Part shown: positions 1 through 8,426 of the stretch, one piece after another
Layout of the letters: each line of letters starts with the position of its first letter
Numbering within the stretch: the first letter of the stretch is position 1
Assembly: GCA_023392615.1 (NCBI GenBank)
Contig: JAEVYT010000012.1
Coordinates: 1 to 64,000, forward strand
DNA: 64,000 bases
Reading direction: 5' to 3'
Source: Bacillota bacterium
GTDB taxonomy: Bacteria; Bacillota; Clostridia; Lachnospirales; Lachnospiraceae
Translations under genes and position numbers: made by a program
Notes under the pieces: model-generated
What the model saw: the letters and a program-made list of their open reading frames with translations, nothing else
The model's database searches: none
Told to the model about the DNA's origin: nothing

Positions 1-192
1 ACCTTGAGGTCTGTTACCTTGATATCCTTCACCTTGAGGTCTGTTACCCTGGTATCCCTGACCCTGAGGTCTGTTACCCTGATATCCCTGACCCTGAGGT
101 CTGTTACCCTGATATCCTCCACCTTGAGGTCTATTACCCTGATATCCTTCACCCTGAGGTCTATTACCTTGATAACCTTCACCCTGAGGTCT
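1..192 (-). repeat. 30-bp tandem repeat inside infB linker
   Basis: Six complete 30-bp units plus a partial seventh run in frame through infB, each beginning ACCTTGAGGT or ACCCTGAGGT on the plus strand. Each encodes ten residues (GYQGNRPQG plus E, Q or G). Unit-to-unit differences are mostly one or two bases, so the array is recent or homogenised. It continues past the left edge, so the copy number is unknown. Confidence 0.92.
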
Positions 193-762
193 AGAATCTC
201 TTCTTTGACCTTGGTATCCCTGGCCTGCTGGTCTTTGACCATAATTATTATTCTGTCCCTGTTCTCCAGTGTTTCTTACTGTGGTGTTCGGGCTCTGATA
301 TGCAGAAGATTCTGCAGATGTATTCTGCTGATCTTCAGATCCATGCTGTCCTTGATTCATTACGCCTTGTCCTCCTGCGGGTCTTTGTCCGGGTGCCCCC
401 TGTTGCCCTTGTTCAAATGGTTTTTGACCAATTTGTCTATGTCCCTGTCTATCATTACTTTGGACGGTTGATTGTGCCGGTTTTGGATTGCCTTGTCGGT
501 TGTGCGACGGTGTTACCGGTTTGTCTGTGGTATGAGTATTCGCCTTACTTTGCGCCACTTCATTCACCGGTTTTGGCTCCTTATTTGATTTTACAAAATG
601 GTTTTTTATATATGCAACTTCATTATCTTCTAATGCACTGCTATGTGTTTTTTTCACTCCAAAGCTCTTTTCTACAAAGTCAAGAATGTCTTTGCTTTCT
701 ATAGAACCATGAGTTATATTATTTATCTCATTTTTAAGCTCAAATATCTTCTTTTTTGCCAT
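1..762 (-). CDS. infB: Translation initiation factor IF-2, N-terminal part (3' end outside window)
   Basis: Only the first 254 codons lie in the window. The start ATG at 762 follows a GGAGG box 8 bases upstream. The N-terminus (MAKKKIFELKNEIN) is the conserved IF2_N helical subdomain, followed by a low-complexity, Gln/Gly/Asn/Pro/Arg-rich linker. The last ~65 visible residues are a decapeptide repeat of the form GYQGNRPQGE/Q. The GTPase core that would prove identity is beyond the left edge, so the call rests on the IF2_N start plus gene order nusA-ylxR-ylxQ-infB, which is standard in Firmicutes. It overlaps the end of ylxQ by 23 bp, suggesting translational coupling. IF-2 places fMet-tRNA on the 30S subunit; the linker in other species is variable and disordered. 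Confidence 0.9.
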   Translation of the reverse strand, partial: MAKKKIFELKNEINNITHGSIESKDILDFVEKSFGVKKTHSSALEDNEVAYIKNHFVKSNKEPKPVNEVAQSKANTHTTDKPVTPSHNRQGNPKPAQSTVQSNDRQGHRQIGQKPFEQGQQGAPGQRPAGGQGVMNQGQHGSEDQQNTSAESSAYQSPNTTVRNTGEQGQNNNYGQRPAGQGYQGQRRDSRPQGEGYQGNRPQGEGYQGNRPQGGGYQGNRPQGQGYQGNRPQGQGYQGNRPQGEGYQGNRPQG

Positions 763-1096
763 ACTTACTACCTCCGTTCGTATCACCCGTTTTCAGTTGC
801 TTTTCTATTGCATTTGCCAAACCTTTATCAAGCACTGCTAAAGATGCTCTAAACTCTTTACCCATTGCATGACCCAAGTCGTCTTTTATACCAAAAAAGT
901 AAATTGGCACATTATAGTAAGTACACATGTTGGTAAACATTTTTTTTGTATTGTCCGAAGCATCATCTGCTACAATTACTAATGCAGCTTTATGTTCTTT
1001 TACAGCCTTTTCGGTTGAAAATTCGCCACTCGCTACATTCCCTGATTTCGTCGCAATTCCTAACAGGTTAAATATTTTCTTGTTTTCCGGATTCAA
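740..1096 (-). CDS. ylxQ: Ribosomal protein L7Ae/L30e-family protein YlxQ
   Basis: 118 residues of the L7Ae/L30e RNA-binding fold, recognisable from the N-terminal NKKIFNLLGIATKSGNVASG segment and the ALVIVADDASDNT strand-loop. The start is a TTG at 1096, preceded by GGAGATGA; no ATG is better placed. It overlaps ylxR by 29 bp and infB by 23 bp, so the three genes are tightly packed. Family members bind kink-turn RNA; the cellular role of YlxQ itself is not settled. Confidence 0.85.
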   Translation of the reverse strand: MNPENKKIFNLLGIATKSGNVASGEFSTEKAVKEHKAALVIVADDASDNTKKMFTNMCTYYNVPIYFFGIKDDLGHAMGKEFRASLAVLDKGLANAIEKQLKTGDTNGGSKYGKKEDI

Positions 1097-1355
1097 GTAA
1101 AATCATCTCCTTCTCCAATGTCTCTATTACTTCCTTAGGAATGCTGACTTTAAGAGAGCGCTCAAGTCCTCTGGTTTTAATCGCTTTTTGTAAACAGCCA
1201 AGCGAACAGCATATATAAGCGCCACGTCCATTCTTTTTACCGGTGGTATCAATAATTATCTCATCCTCCGGCGTTTTTAAGACACGAATCATTTCTTTTT
1301 TTGTTTTCATTTCTCCGCATCCGGTACACATTCTTAATGGTAATTTCTTTGCCAT
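1068..1355 (-). CDS. ylxR: YlxR family RNA-binding protein (DUF448)
   Basis: 95 residues. The signature is the N-terminal LRMCTGCGEMK segment with a CxxC pair, followed by GRGAYICCSLGC. YlxR proteins are small basic nucleic-acid-binding proteins nearly always found between nusA and infB; recent work links the family to RNase P activity. It lies 112 bp downstream of nusA and overlaps ylxQ. Start ATG at 1355, supported by the conserved MAKKLPLRMC beginning. Confidence 0.9.
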   Translation of the reverse strand: MAKKLPLRMCTGCGEMKTKKEMIRVLKTPEDEIIIDTTGKKNGRGAYICCSLGCLQKAIKTRGLERSLKVSIPKEVIETLEKEMILLESGKQENI

Positions 1356-1467
1356 TTAATCTTTCACATCCTTAATATCACATAACCTATTATCCTTTGA
1401 ATTAGTTCGTACCGACAATATCGAAGGTACAAACTTTTAAATGTGAAAATTGGTTTTTATTTTCACA

Positions 1468-2514
1468 TTAATATCCAATGCTCTGTGATTCACTCTTGAT
1501 ATCTATCTTAAAGCCGGTCAATTTCGCTGCAAGTCTCGCATTCTGTCCTTCTTTACCGATTGCAAGTGATAATTGATAATCAGGCACAATGACTCTAGCA
1601 CTCTTTTCGGTCTCATCTACTGTAACTGACACAACCTTAGCTGGACTGAGTGCATTCTCGATTAACTTCTCTGGGTCATCGCTCCAGTTTATAATATCAA
1701 TCTTCTCATTACGAAGCTCACTTACAATTGTGTTAACTCTTGCACCATTAAGGCCAACACAAGCGCCAACTGCATCAACATCAGGATTATTGCTCCATAC
1801 TGCCATCTTAGTTCTGGAACCTGCTTCTCTGGAAATACTTTTAATTTCCACAGTTCCATCCTGAATTTCAGTTACTTCTGCCTCAAATAATCTCTTTACA
1901 AGTTCCGGATGAGTTCTGGACACCGTAATTCTAGGACCTTTTGTTGTATCCTTTACTTCAAGAACATATAATTTTATACGATCAGTTGGACGGAATACTT
2001 CTCCTCTTACCTGTTCGCTTTCCGTTAAGATTGCATCAACCTTACCAAGATTGATACTTACATTATTTCCTACGTAGCGCTGTACGATACCAGTTACGAT
2101 ATCCTTTTCTTTTCCGCTATACTGTGTAAATAATACTTTTCTTTCTTCTTCACGAATCTTTTGAACCACGACCTGCTTTGCTTTCTGAGCAGCAATACGT
2201 CCAAAATTCTTCGGAGTCACTTCGATCGGTACAATATCTCCGAGTTCTTTTTTTGCATCCTTCATTTTTGCCTGCGCAAGGCTAATTTGCATAACCGGAT
2301 CAGTAACTTCATCCACAACTTCTTTCATTGCGTATACATTTACCGCACCTGTGATACGATCAATATTAACCTTTATATTATCCGCTCTGCCGTAATTATT
2401 CTTACATGCAGCTACCAATGAATTTTCCAATGCCTCAAGTAAAATTTCTTTGCTAATGTCTTTTTCCTTTTCAATTTGATTTAAAGCTTCAATCAGTTCT
2501 CTGTTACCATCCAT
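1468..2514 (-). CDS. nusA: Transcription termination/antitermination protein NusA
   Basis: 348 residues, typical for the short Firmicute NusA. In order: N-terminal RNA-polymerase-binding domain (about 1-125), S1 domain (about 135-200, containing DIVTGIVQRYVGNNVSINLG), KH1 and KH2 (about 205-345, with GACVGLNGARV and the second GxxG-type loop IGKEGQNARLA). There is no acidic C-terminal repeat, as expected outside Proteobacteria. NusA binds RNA polymerase and nascent RNA and modulates pausing and termination. It is 38 bp downstream of rimP in the same operon. Confidence 0.96.
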   Translation of the reverse strand: MDGNRELIEALNQIEKEKDISKEILLEALENSLVAACKNNYGRADNIKVNIDRITGAVNVYAMKEVVDEVTDPVMQISLAQAKMKDAKKELGDIVPIEVTPKNFGRIAAQKAKQVVVQKIREEERKVLFTQYSGKEKDIVTGIVQRYVGNNVSINLGKVDAILTESEQVRGEVFRPTDRIKLYVLEVKDTTKGPRITVSRTHPELVKRLFEAEVTEIQDGTVEIKSISREAGSRTKMAVWSNNPDVDAVGACVGLNGARVNTIVSELRNEKIDIINWSDDPEKLIENALSPAKVVSVTVDETEKSARVIVPDYQLSLAIGKEGQNARLAAKLTGFKIDIKSESQSIGY

Positions 2515-2552
2515 TTTTCAATATCCTCCTTATTTTCATTAGAATTTTGACT

Positions 2553-3020
2553 TTAAAAGTCAAAGGTTAATCTCACAATTGCAATATCAGCACGATTAAA
2601 TACAGAAGATGAACCATCTTCCAGTTCTATAGTAATTGTATCCTGATCATATGCTGTCAGAATACCGACGAACTCTTTCTTCTTATTAATACCTTTATAT
2701 AGTTTTAGTTCAACTTCTTCCCCGATACTTTTTTCAAAATGTTTATCTCTTTTTAATTGTCTTCCAAGTCCGGGTGAACTCACTTCAAGAATGTAGGAAT
2801 CCGGAATAAAATCATGCTTATCAAGTAATTCACTTAATGCTCTGCTTACAAGTTCACAATCATCGATGGAGATACCGTTTTCTTTATCGATATAAACTCT
2901 TAAAAACCAATTGCTGCCTTCCTTTACATACTCAACATCATAAAGCTCGAATTGATTTGTTGACAGGATCGGTTGTAAAAGTTTTTCTGTCCTTTGTTCA
3001 TATTCTTCGTGTTTTGTCAT
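2553..3020 (-). CDS. rimP: Ribosome maturation factor RimP
   Basis: 155 residues. The N-terminal alpha/beta domain contains the family hallmark FLRVYIDKENGISIDDCELVSR followed by the YILEVSSPGLGRQL motif; the C-terminal part is an SH3-like domain ending in VRLTFDF. RimP binds the 30S subunit and helps its late maturation. It is the first gene of the nusA-infB operon here. The segment directly upstream holds the terminator of the neighbouring ABC operon, so a promoter should lie between about 3020 and 3075; none was clearly recognised. Confidence 0.95.
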   Translation of the reverse strand: MTKHEEYEQRTEKLLQPILSTNQFELYDVEYVKEGSNWFLRVYIDKENGISIDDCELVSRALSELLDKHDFIPDSYILEVSSPGLGRQLKRDKHFEKSIGEEVELKLYKGINKKKEFVGILTAYDQDTITIELEDGSSSVFNRADIAIVRLTFDF

Positions 3021-3071
3021 TCAAATCCCTACTTTCCTAGTCAAATCATGTTTTCATACAACTGCTAAGCA

Positions 3072-3099
3072 AAGAATAAGAGTGGACTTTCGTCCACTC
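3072..3099 (-). terminator. Rho-independent terminator of ABC operon
   Basis: Perfect 8-bp stem GAGTGGAC / GTCCACTC with a 4-base loop (3080-3099). On the minus strand it is followed by TTATTCTTT. It separates the amino-acid ABC genes from rimP. Confidence 0.85.
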
Positions 3100-3163
3100 C
3101 TTAATTAGTCTTATCATTTAGCACATCTGTTATTATAACAAACGTATCCAATAATTGCAAGTA

Positions 3164-3919
3164 TTAATTTTGATTAAATCTCTGAAGGAATTCTTTTGTT
3201 CTCTCATTATAAGTATTCACAAATACTTCCTCCGGAGTTCCTTCCTCAACTACAACACCTTGATCCATGAATATTACCTTATCAGCAACATCTCTTGCAA
3301 ATGCCATCTCATGAGTAACAATAACCATCGTTATCTTCTCTTTTGCGAGTTCACGAATTACCTTTAATATTTCACCGGTTAGTTCCGGATCAAGTGCGGA
3401 AGTCGGCTCATCAAAGAAAAGAATACGAGGATTTAATGCGAGCGCCCTTGCAATCGCAACTCTTTGCTGCTGTCCACCTGACATTTCACAAGGATATGCA
3501 TTAGCCCGATCTTCCAAATTCATTTTTCGCAATAATTCCATCGCTTTATCTTGAGCTGTGTCCTTAGCAATACCAAGAACCTTAACCTGAGCATCCACGA
3601 TATTGTGTAAAACTGAAAAATGCGGGAAAAGATTAAAGTTTTGAAAAACAAGACCTACCTCCAATATAATTTCATGCAAGGTTTTGGGATCTGCGTAACC
3701 CGTTCCGGAGAGTGTATCAACCATCTGCTTTCCACAAACTTCAATTCTACCATGATCTACTCGCTCAAGCTGTGTAAGACATCTGAGTAAGGTAGATTTA
3801 CCTGATCCGGACGGACCGATAATTGCAACTACTTTTCCTTCTTCAACAGCTAACGATATATCTTTCAGCACTTGAGTGCCGTCAAATTTTTTACTAATAT
3901 TATCTGCCTTTAATAACAT
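3164..3919 (-). CDS. Polar amino-acid ABC transporter, ATP-binding protein
   Basis: 251 residues of the GlnQ/TcyC type. Walker A GPSGSGKST at 35-43, Q-loop FQNFNLFPH, signature MSGGQQQR, Walker B ILFFDEPTSALD and the switch histidine in VIVTHEM are all intact. A GTG 12 bases further upstream is possible, but the ATG at 3919 has GGAGG five bases before it and is preferred. It hydrolyses ATP to drive uptake through the permease encoded 32 bp upstream. The likely binding protein is the lipoprotein gene at 9034-9810. Exact substrate is not readable; glutamine, cystine or another polar amino acid are candidates. Confidence 0.93.
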   Translation of the reverse strand: MLLKADNISKKFDGTQVLKDISLAVEEGKVVAIIGPSGSGKSTLLRCLTQLERVDHGRIEVCGKQMVDTLSGTGYADPKTLHEIILEVGLVFQNFNLFPHFSVLHNIVDAQVKVLGIAKDTAQDKAMELLRKMNLEDRANAYPCEMSGGQQQRVAIARALALNPRILFFDEPTSALDPELTGEILKVIRELAKEKITMVIVTHEMAFARDVADKVIFMDQGVVVEEGTPEEVFVNTYNERTKEFLQRFNQN

Positions 3920-3951
3920 GATATCCTCCACTTTATCTTGTGTCTTACGAG

Positions 3952-4614
3952 TTAGTTACGATAATAATCTAATTTTTTCTCAATTAATTTAAAGGTAATC
4001 TCAACTATAGTGTTCATAATTAAGTAGAATAATCCGGCAACCATAATTGGGACAATTGAAAAATATTTAGCTCCTGCTGTTGAAGCTACTTTGTATAGCT
4101 CAATAACGGAGATAACCTGTGCCAAGGATGTATCCTTAACCAAAGTCATCAATTCATTACCGACTGATGGTATAACTATTTTTACAACCTGTGGCATAAC
4201 AATCCGTATAAAAGTTTGGGATTTTGTATAACCCAATACCTTTGCTGCTTCATATTGTCCTTTTGCTATGGAGGCAATACCACCACGGAATATTTCTCCA
4301 AAGTATGCAGCATAATTGATTGAAAACGCCAGTACGCACGGAATCATTCTATATGAATATTTAATATCAAATAAATACGATGGCGCATACATAAAAAATA
4401 TCAATTGAAGCATCAACGGAGTTCCGCGAAAGATCAACTGATAGATTCGAATCGGTAAACTTATAATTCGAAATCTGCTTTTCCGCCCTAAGGCAACAAG
4501 AAATCCTAATGGTATTGAAAACAGTATCGTCAGAAAAAATATTTCAAGCGTGGTCACGCTTCCTATTAACATATTATGTACAAGTGTGTCTATCGGCACC
4601 CTATCAATCTTCAT
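3952..4614 (-). CDS. Polar amino-acid ABC transporter, permease
   Basis: 220 residues, about five membrane segments, of the HisM/GlnP family. The coupling EAA loop is visible as GQYEAAKVLGYTKSQTF followed by IRIVMPQ, which contacts the ATPase. The N-terminal region includes the family pattern YQLIFRGTPLMLQL. The ATG at 4614 follows GGAG with 6-base spacing; the ATG 12 bases upstream has no ribosome binding site. A single permease gene implies a homodimer. Confidence 0.93.
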   Translation of the reverse strand: MKIDRVPIDTLVHNMLIGSVTTLEIFFLTILFSIPLGFLVALGRKSRFRIISLPIRIYQLIFRGTPLMLQLIFFMYAPSYLFDIKYSYRMIPCVLAFSINYAAYFGEIFRGGIASIAKGQYEAAKVLGYTKSQTFIRIVMPQVVKIVIPSVGNELMTLVKDTSLAQVISVIELYKVASTAGAKYFSIVPIMVAGLFYLIMNTIVEITFKLIEKKLDYYRN

Positions 4615-4634
4615 AAAAATCTCCATTCTATCGA

Positions 4635-4745
4635 TTAAAAAACATAAAGCAACTCTTCATTAACCAAAACTAATGCCACTATATTCTTCGATATTTCATT
4701 TAAAGTAATAAATAATTCCTTTTCTATGTTCTGATACTTTACCAT
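4635..4745 (-). CDS. Possible 36-residue ORF upstream of the permease
   Basis: An ATG at 4745 opens a 36-residue frame (begins MVKYQNIEKELF, ends LLYVF) closing 20 bp before the permease start and on the same strand. Its composition looks protein-like, but its ribosome binding site is weak (GTGGTAAT) and no family is recognised. It could be a leader peptide, a gene remnant or chance. The rest of 4627-4968 is AT-rich and holds the two divergent promoter regions. Confidence 0.2.
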   Translation of the reverse strand: MVKYQNIEKELFITLNEISKNIVALVLVNEELLYVF

Positions 4746-4892
4746 ATTACCACAACGTTGCGTCGATTTCAATTCATAAATCTTCAAATTGGCACAGTAA
4801 TAAACTGTAAGATTGATAATACAAAGTTAACTATATTTTATGTAAAAGGATATTCTCTCATCAGATTTAAAAATAATTTCTGAATATTATAA

Positions 4893-4952
4893 TTGACTTT
4901 TTTAATGTCTATGAATTAAAATAGTTGCATATACAACTGTTGTAGATACAAC
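4893..4952 (+). promoter_or_regulatory. MarR-type promoter with two palindromic operators
   Basis: A -35 TTGACT (4893-4898) and -10 TAAAAT (4917-4922) lie 18 bp apart. Two 14-bp palindromes follow immediately: GTTGCATATACAAC (4924-4937) and GTTGTAGATACAAC (4939-4952), centres 15 bp apart, covering the expected start point. MarR repressors bind such TTG-N-CAA palindromes, so autorepression of the marR-MFS operon is inferred. The GGAGG box begins about 7 bp later. Confidence 0.75.
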
Positions 4953-4968
4953 ATATAAGGAGGGTGAA

Positions 4969-5421
4969 ATGTTTATCACTGATTTATCCATTCTCACAAG
5001 ATACAGCCGCACATTTTTCGAACGAAGATTACGTGATATCAATATTGGTTTTAACGAGCAGCTTATCTTACAATATCTTTATAAATGCGAAAATGTGAAT
5101 CAAGATACGATCGCAAAGCATTTCATGCTGGATAAAGGATCTATCGCTAAAACTCTTAACAAATTGGAAAAAAAGAATCTAATTAACCGCTTGGATAACC
5201 CCAATAACAAACGTGAAAAGCTTATCATCATAACAAAAGATGCAAAAAAAATAATGGGTCAGGTAGGTGAAGAGTTACAGATTTGGCATGAATATCTATT
5301 CGAAGGGATAACAAAAGAGGAAATTGCTGAATTTAACAGAATTCTCTCAAAGATGTCCGCGAACGCGGTAAAAGTAATAGACGGAAGGAGTATGATTAAT
5401 GAAGACAAAAAAACAGGATAA
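4969..5421 (+). CDS. MarR family transcriptional regulator
   Basis: 150 residues with the winged-helix layout of MarR proteins: an N-terminal dimer helix, the HTH around residues 40-75 (QDTIAKHFMLDKGSIAKTLN) and the wing KKNLINRLDNPNNKREKL. It starts at ATG 4969 after AAGGAGGG. It overlaps the MFS gene by 23 bp and the two tandem palindromes in front of it are its likely operator. It probably represses the operon until the pump's substrate is present. Confidence 0.92.
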   Translation: MFITDLSILTRYSRTFFERRLRDINIGFNEQLILQYLYKCENVNQDTIAKHFMLDKGSIAKTLNKLEKKNLINRLDNPNNKREKLIIITKDAKKIMGQVGEELQIWHEYLFEGITKEEIAEFNRILSKMSANAVKVIDGRSMINEDKKTG

Positions 5422-7414
5422 AAATTTAGGTCTTATCGTAGCAGTTTATTTATTAGGTATTTTTATGGGTGCGATCGATACTGGTATTGTTACTCCAGCA
5501 AGAACTGTAATTCAGAATTTTTTAGACATAGATGCAAATACCGGTATTTGGATGATTACGATGTACACACTTGCTTATGCAGCCAGCATCCCTGTCATGG
5601 GAAAACTTGCCGATAAATTCGGAAGGAAATATATCTACCTACTTAGCATTGCATTATTTGGTATCGGTTCCCTCTTCTGCGGTTTATCTCAGGATTTTAA
5701 AAGCTTCCCTATCCTACTAATCGCACGCGCGGTACAGGCGATCGGCGGAGGAGGAATTGTTCCGATTGCAAATGCTGAATTTGCAACAACCTTTCCAAAA
5801 GAAAAACGTGGTATGGCACTTGGTTTAATTGGTGGTGTATATGGAATTGCAAATATTCTTGGAGCATCTGCAGGAAGTGCAATACTTGATTTGTTTGGAA
5901 CGAATAATTGGCAGTTTATCTTCTATGTTAATGTTCCAATCACCATATTTATCATTATCGCCGGAATATTTACCTTAACTAATTCAAAGGAAGAAAACGT
6001 AAAGAAGATTGATTATTTCGGTATTACAATCTTAGTTGTAATGATTCTTTGTCTGTTATATGGACTCAAGAATATAGACTTCTTTCAATTTGGTGATTCC
6101 ATCACCAGCACAAAAGTTTATCCTTTTTTGATCGGATTTATAGTACTACTTCCCTTCTTCCTATTAGCTGAGTCAAAGGCAGAGGATCCGGTTATCAACT
6201 TACAATATTTCAAAAAGTTTTCAATTATTGTAACATTAATTCTATCTTTTATCACTGGAGTTATATTGATGGGTATGATTTTTGTTCCACAATTTTCAGA
6301 AAATGCCATAAAAATCGCCTCCGGTAAGGGTGGATATTTTGTATTTATCTTAGGGCTTTTTGCCGGGATTGGCGCTCCTATATCCGGAAAATTAATTGAT
6401 AAATTCGGGGTAAAACCGGTGCTAGGCCTAGGCTTTCTCTTATCTGGCGCAGGCTCATTATTTCTCATACTTATTACCACAAACTATCCAAACCTTTTGA
6501 CTGTTTTTATCAGTCTTATATTAGTAGGAACCGGAATCGGGTTTACAATGGGTACACCGATTAATTATATGATGCTTGAAAACACGAAGAAAGAAGAAGC
6601 AACCTCCGCTCTGGCAACTGTATCTCTAATACGATCCATCGGTACTGCGATTGCCCCCGCTATTATGGTTGGATTCATCTCTCATGCAGGTGCATCGATT
6701 CAAGGAAATGTAATGGAATTGCTACCAAGTGAAATAAAGGTTCCTCCTCTTCCTTATGCACAGGAATTAACTGATCGCTTCAACGAATTAAAATACGATC
6801 CAAACATGAAGGATAAACTATCAGGAGTTGAATTCCCGGATCTTACTTCCATGCAAACTATTAAAATTAATATGAGCTCTACAAATAACAACATAAAAAT
6901 CCCTGAGAAAACACTTGAACTCCTTAAATCCTCTGATGTCACAACCATTACTAAAAACCTTAAAACCTTCTCCACTGCTATCTTTGAATTAATGACACCG
7001 GATCTTACCTCAAAGATACAAGACGGAGTACAAAACGGAATCGACAGCTTAGAATCCGGTGTGTCAGGATTGGATATGGGAATACAGGGAGTAGAGGCAA
7101 CACTTAACACAACAGAAGCTCCCCAAAAAACCGGACTCCAAATGCAGTTAAAATCTATGAAGGCGGCAAAGGAGTCCATGAAAGATACAATCAACAAAAT
7201 GACAACATTAAAAAATGCAGTACCAAAATCATTTGAAACTGCTAGCAAAGATTACCTTAAGAAAATCGACCAATTGGGCGGAAAGATAGAACAGAAATTC
7301 CAAGATACATTAAATACCGGTTTCCAACAGGTTTATCTTACCGTATTAATCTCATCGATATTAGGAATATTACTACTAATCTTTTATCGTCCACTGAAAG
7401 AAGAAAAGGTATAG
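5399..7414 (+). CDS. DHA2-type MFS drug efflux transporter with large external insert
   Basis: 671 residues against the usual ~450-520 for this 14-helix family. The first ~430 residues are a standard transporter, with motif A GKLADKFGRKY after helix 2 and motif C-like GGVYGIANILGASAGSAILD in helix 5. Between about 430 and 643 there is a ~210-residue hydrophilic segment, rich in Lys/Thr/Ser/Met and probably helical, followed by one last membrane helix (VYLTVLISSILGILLLIFY). Topology places the insert outside the cell. SD GGAAGGAG supports the ATG, which lies inside the end of marR. Substrate unknown; drug or toxic-compound export is inferred from family and regulator. Confidence 0.92.
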   Translation: MKTKKQDKNLGLIVAVYLLGIFMGAIDTGIVTPARTVIQNFLDIDANTGIWMITMYTLAYAASIPVMGKLADKFGRKYIYLLSIALFGIGSLFCGLSQDFKSFPILLIARAVQAIGGGGIVPIANAEFATTFPKEKRGMALGLIGGVYGIANILGASAGSAILDLFGTNNWQFIFYVNVPITIFIIIAGIFTLTNSKEENVKKIDYFGITILVVMILCLLYGLKNIDFFQFGDSITSTKVYPFLIGFIVLLPFFLLAESKAEDPVINLQYFKKFSIIVTLILSFITGVILMGMIFVPQFSENAIKIASGKGGYFVFILGLFAGIGAPISGKLIDKFGVKPVLGLGFLLSGAGSLFLILITTNYPNLLTVFISLILVGTGIGFTMGTPINYMMLENTKKEEATSALATVSLIRSIGTAIAPAIMVGFISHAGASIQGNVMELLPSEIKVPPLPYAQELTDRFNELKYDPNMKDKLSGVEFPDLTSMQTIKINMSSTNNNIKIPEKTLELLKSSDVTTITKNLKTFSTAIFELMTPDLTSKIQDGVQNGIDSLESGVSGLDMGIQGVEATLNTTEAPQKTGLQMQLKSMKAAKESMKDTINKMTTLKNAVPKSFETASKDYLKKIDQLGGKIEQKFQDTLNTGFQQVYLTVLISSILGILLLIFYRPLKEEKV

Positions 7415-7439
7415 TTCTTCTATTATCAAATACAATATT

Positions 7440-7502
7440 AAAAGCGTGTGAATACAGTCCAAATAAAGTACGAGGTACTTAAGGATATATTCACACGCTT
7501 TT
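7440..7502. terminator. Long inverted repeat, likely terminator of marR-MFS operon
   Basis: 15-bp perfect arms AAAAGCGTGTGAATA (7440-7454) and TATTCACACGCTTTT (7488-7502), with a smaller AAGTA/TACTT hairpin inside the loop. The downstream arm ends in a short T run. Confidence 0.7.
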
Positions 7503-7504
7503 AA

Positions 7505-7605
7505 TTTAAAGTACAAATACATCATTGCATACTTCGACTAAACGGAAGCGTGTTGCGATGGAATATGATTTCTATTGCATATTCTATAACTATCCTAATT
7601 GACGT
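7505..7605. repeat. Structured intergenic repeat, copy A (partial)
   Basis: Shares AGCGTGTTGCGATGGAATAT and the following ATGATT-CTATTGCAT arm and ATTGACGTT end with copy C at 8811-8996, but lacks the central hairpin. Probably a truncated or rearranged copy. The remaining 7606-7668 is AT-rich with no recognised feature. Confidence 0.7.
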
Positions 7606-7798
7606 TTCATTAAGTAAATGGCATTTGATCCACTTACTAACAATCAAATTAGTATCAAAATCTTTATAAAAAATTACACTCTGTCACAACTTATGGTTGA
7701 AATTTATTATTTTTTGAGCAGAGTAAATAATACTCTGCTCAATTGATTCATATAGTTCGCTATTGTGAAATATAATGAAACATTTATTTTATAATTAT

Positions 7799-8059
7799 TT
7801 ATTTTGCACAAATTGCCTTCTTAATTAAAAATACCATTCCAGCAACAACGCCAACACATACTAAGCTAAGTATGGCTCCCATAACAATATTTTTACTTTC
7901 AAACGACTGTATCGAAAGAAAAGTAAAAAGGGCTATAAATGGTATAAACATTGCACCAATAATAAGAAAACGTATAGAGATATGTATTTTTTTATTTTGA
8001 GTTACTGACAACAACAGTTCAAAAATCCCCTCCAATATTGCACCAAATATTTCTTCCAT
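7799..8059 (-). CDS. Small membrane protein inside the insertion remnant
   Basis: 86 residues with two predicted membrane helices (about 29-50 and 58-80) after an amphipathic N-terminus. The ATG at 8059 has AGGTGGTG upstream with good spacing, so translation is plausible. No family was recognised. It sits in the element where a transposase body would normally be and so may be a passenger gene. Function unknown. Confidence 0.6.
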   Translation of the reverse strand: MEEIFGAILEGIFELLLSVTQNKKIHISIRFLIIGAMFIPFIALFTFLSIQSFESKNIVMGAILSLVCVGVVAGMVFLIKKAICAK

Positions 8060-8201
8060 TTCAACACCACCTAATATAAGTAATCTTTAATTCAACCTTA
8101 CCAACTATTATGAATTATTTATAATACATATATGCCATATTTTGCTATATCTTTTTAGAATTATTTTCTAAACATTAATTGGTATTGCAGGACGTATAGA
8201 T

Positions 8202-8426
8202 TTACTTACGTGCTTTATCAGTTTTATAAATATGAACATTTCTTGATATATGGTCAATACAACCACAATGAGGACATACAAATCCAGAAGTGAAACGTTC
8301 ATCTTTAGCAAACTTTTCTAAGACATTATCATTAGATATCTGATATGAAATCATTGAGTAGAGCTTTTTCTGTTCTTGTGCCGAAAGTTTACTGTATAAT
8401 TTAAATACATCACTTATATCTGACAT
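8202..8426 (-). pseudogene. Truncated transposase N-terminus (zinc ribbon, IS1595-like)
   Basis: 74 residues starting at ATG 8426 after GGAGGGGATATTAT. The helical N-terminus (KLSAQEQKKLYSMI) and half zinc ribbon FVCPHCGCIDHISRNVHIYK resemble the start of IS1595-type transposases, in which a second CxxC pair and a DDE-type nuclease follow. Here the frame stops after DKARK, before the second CxxC, and no catalytic domain is found in the remaining element. Interpreted as a truncated transposase; an intact small protein is possible. Confidence 0.6.

Noticed and set aside
4..704. Plus-strand open frames of 155 and 134 residues over the infB region
   Set aside because: They are antisense to the infB linker, lack ribosome sites and owe their openness to the 30-bp repeat.
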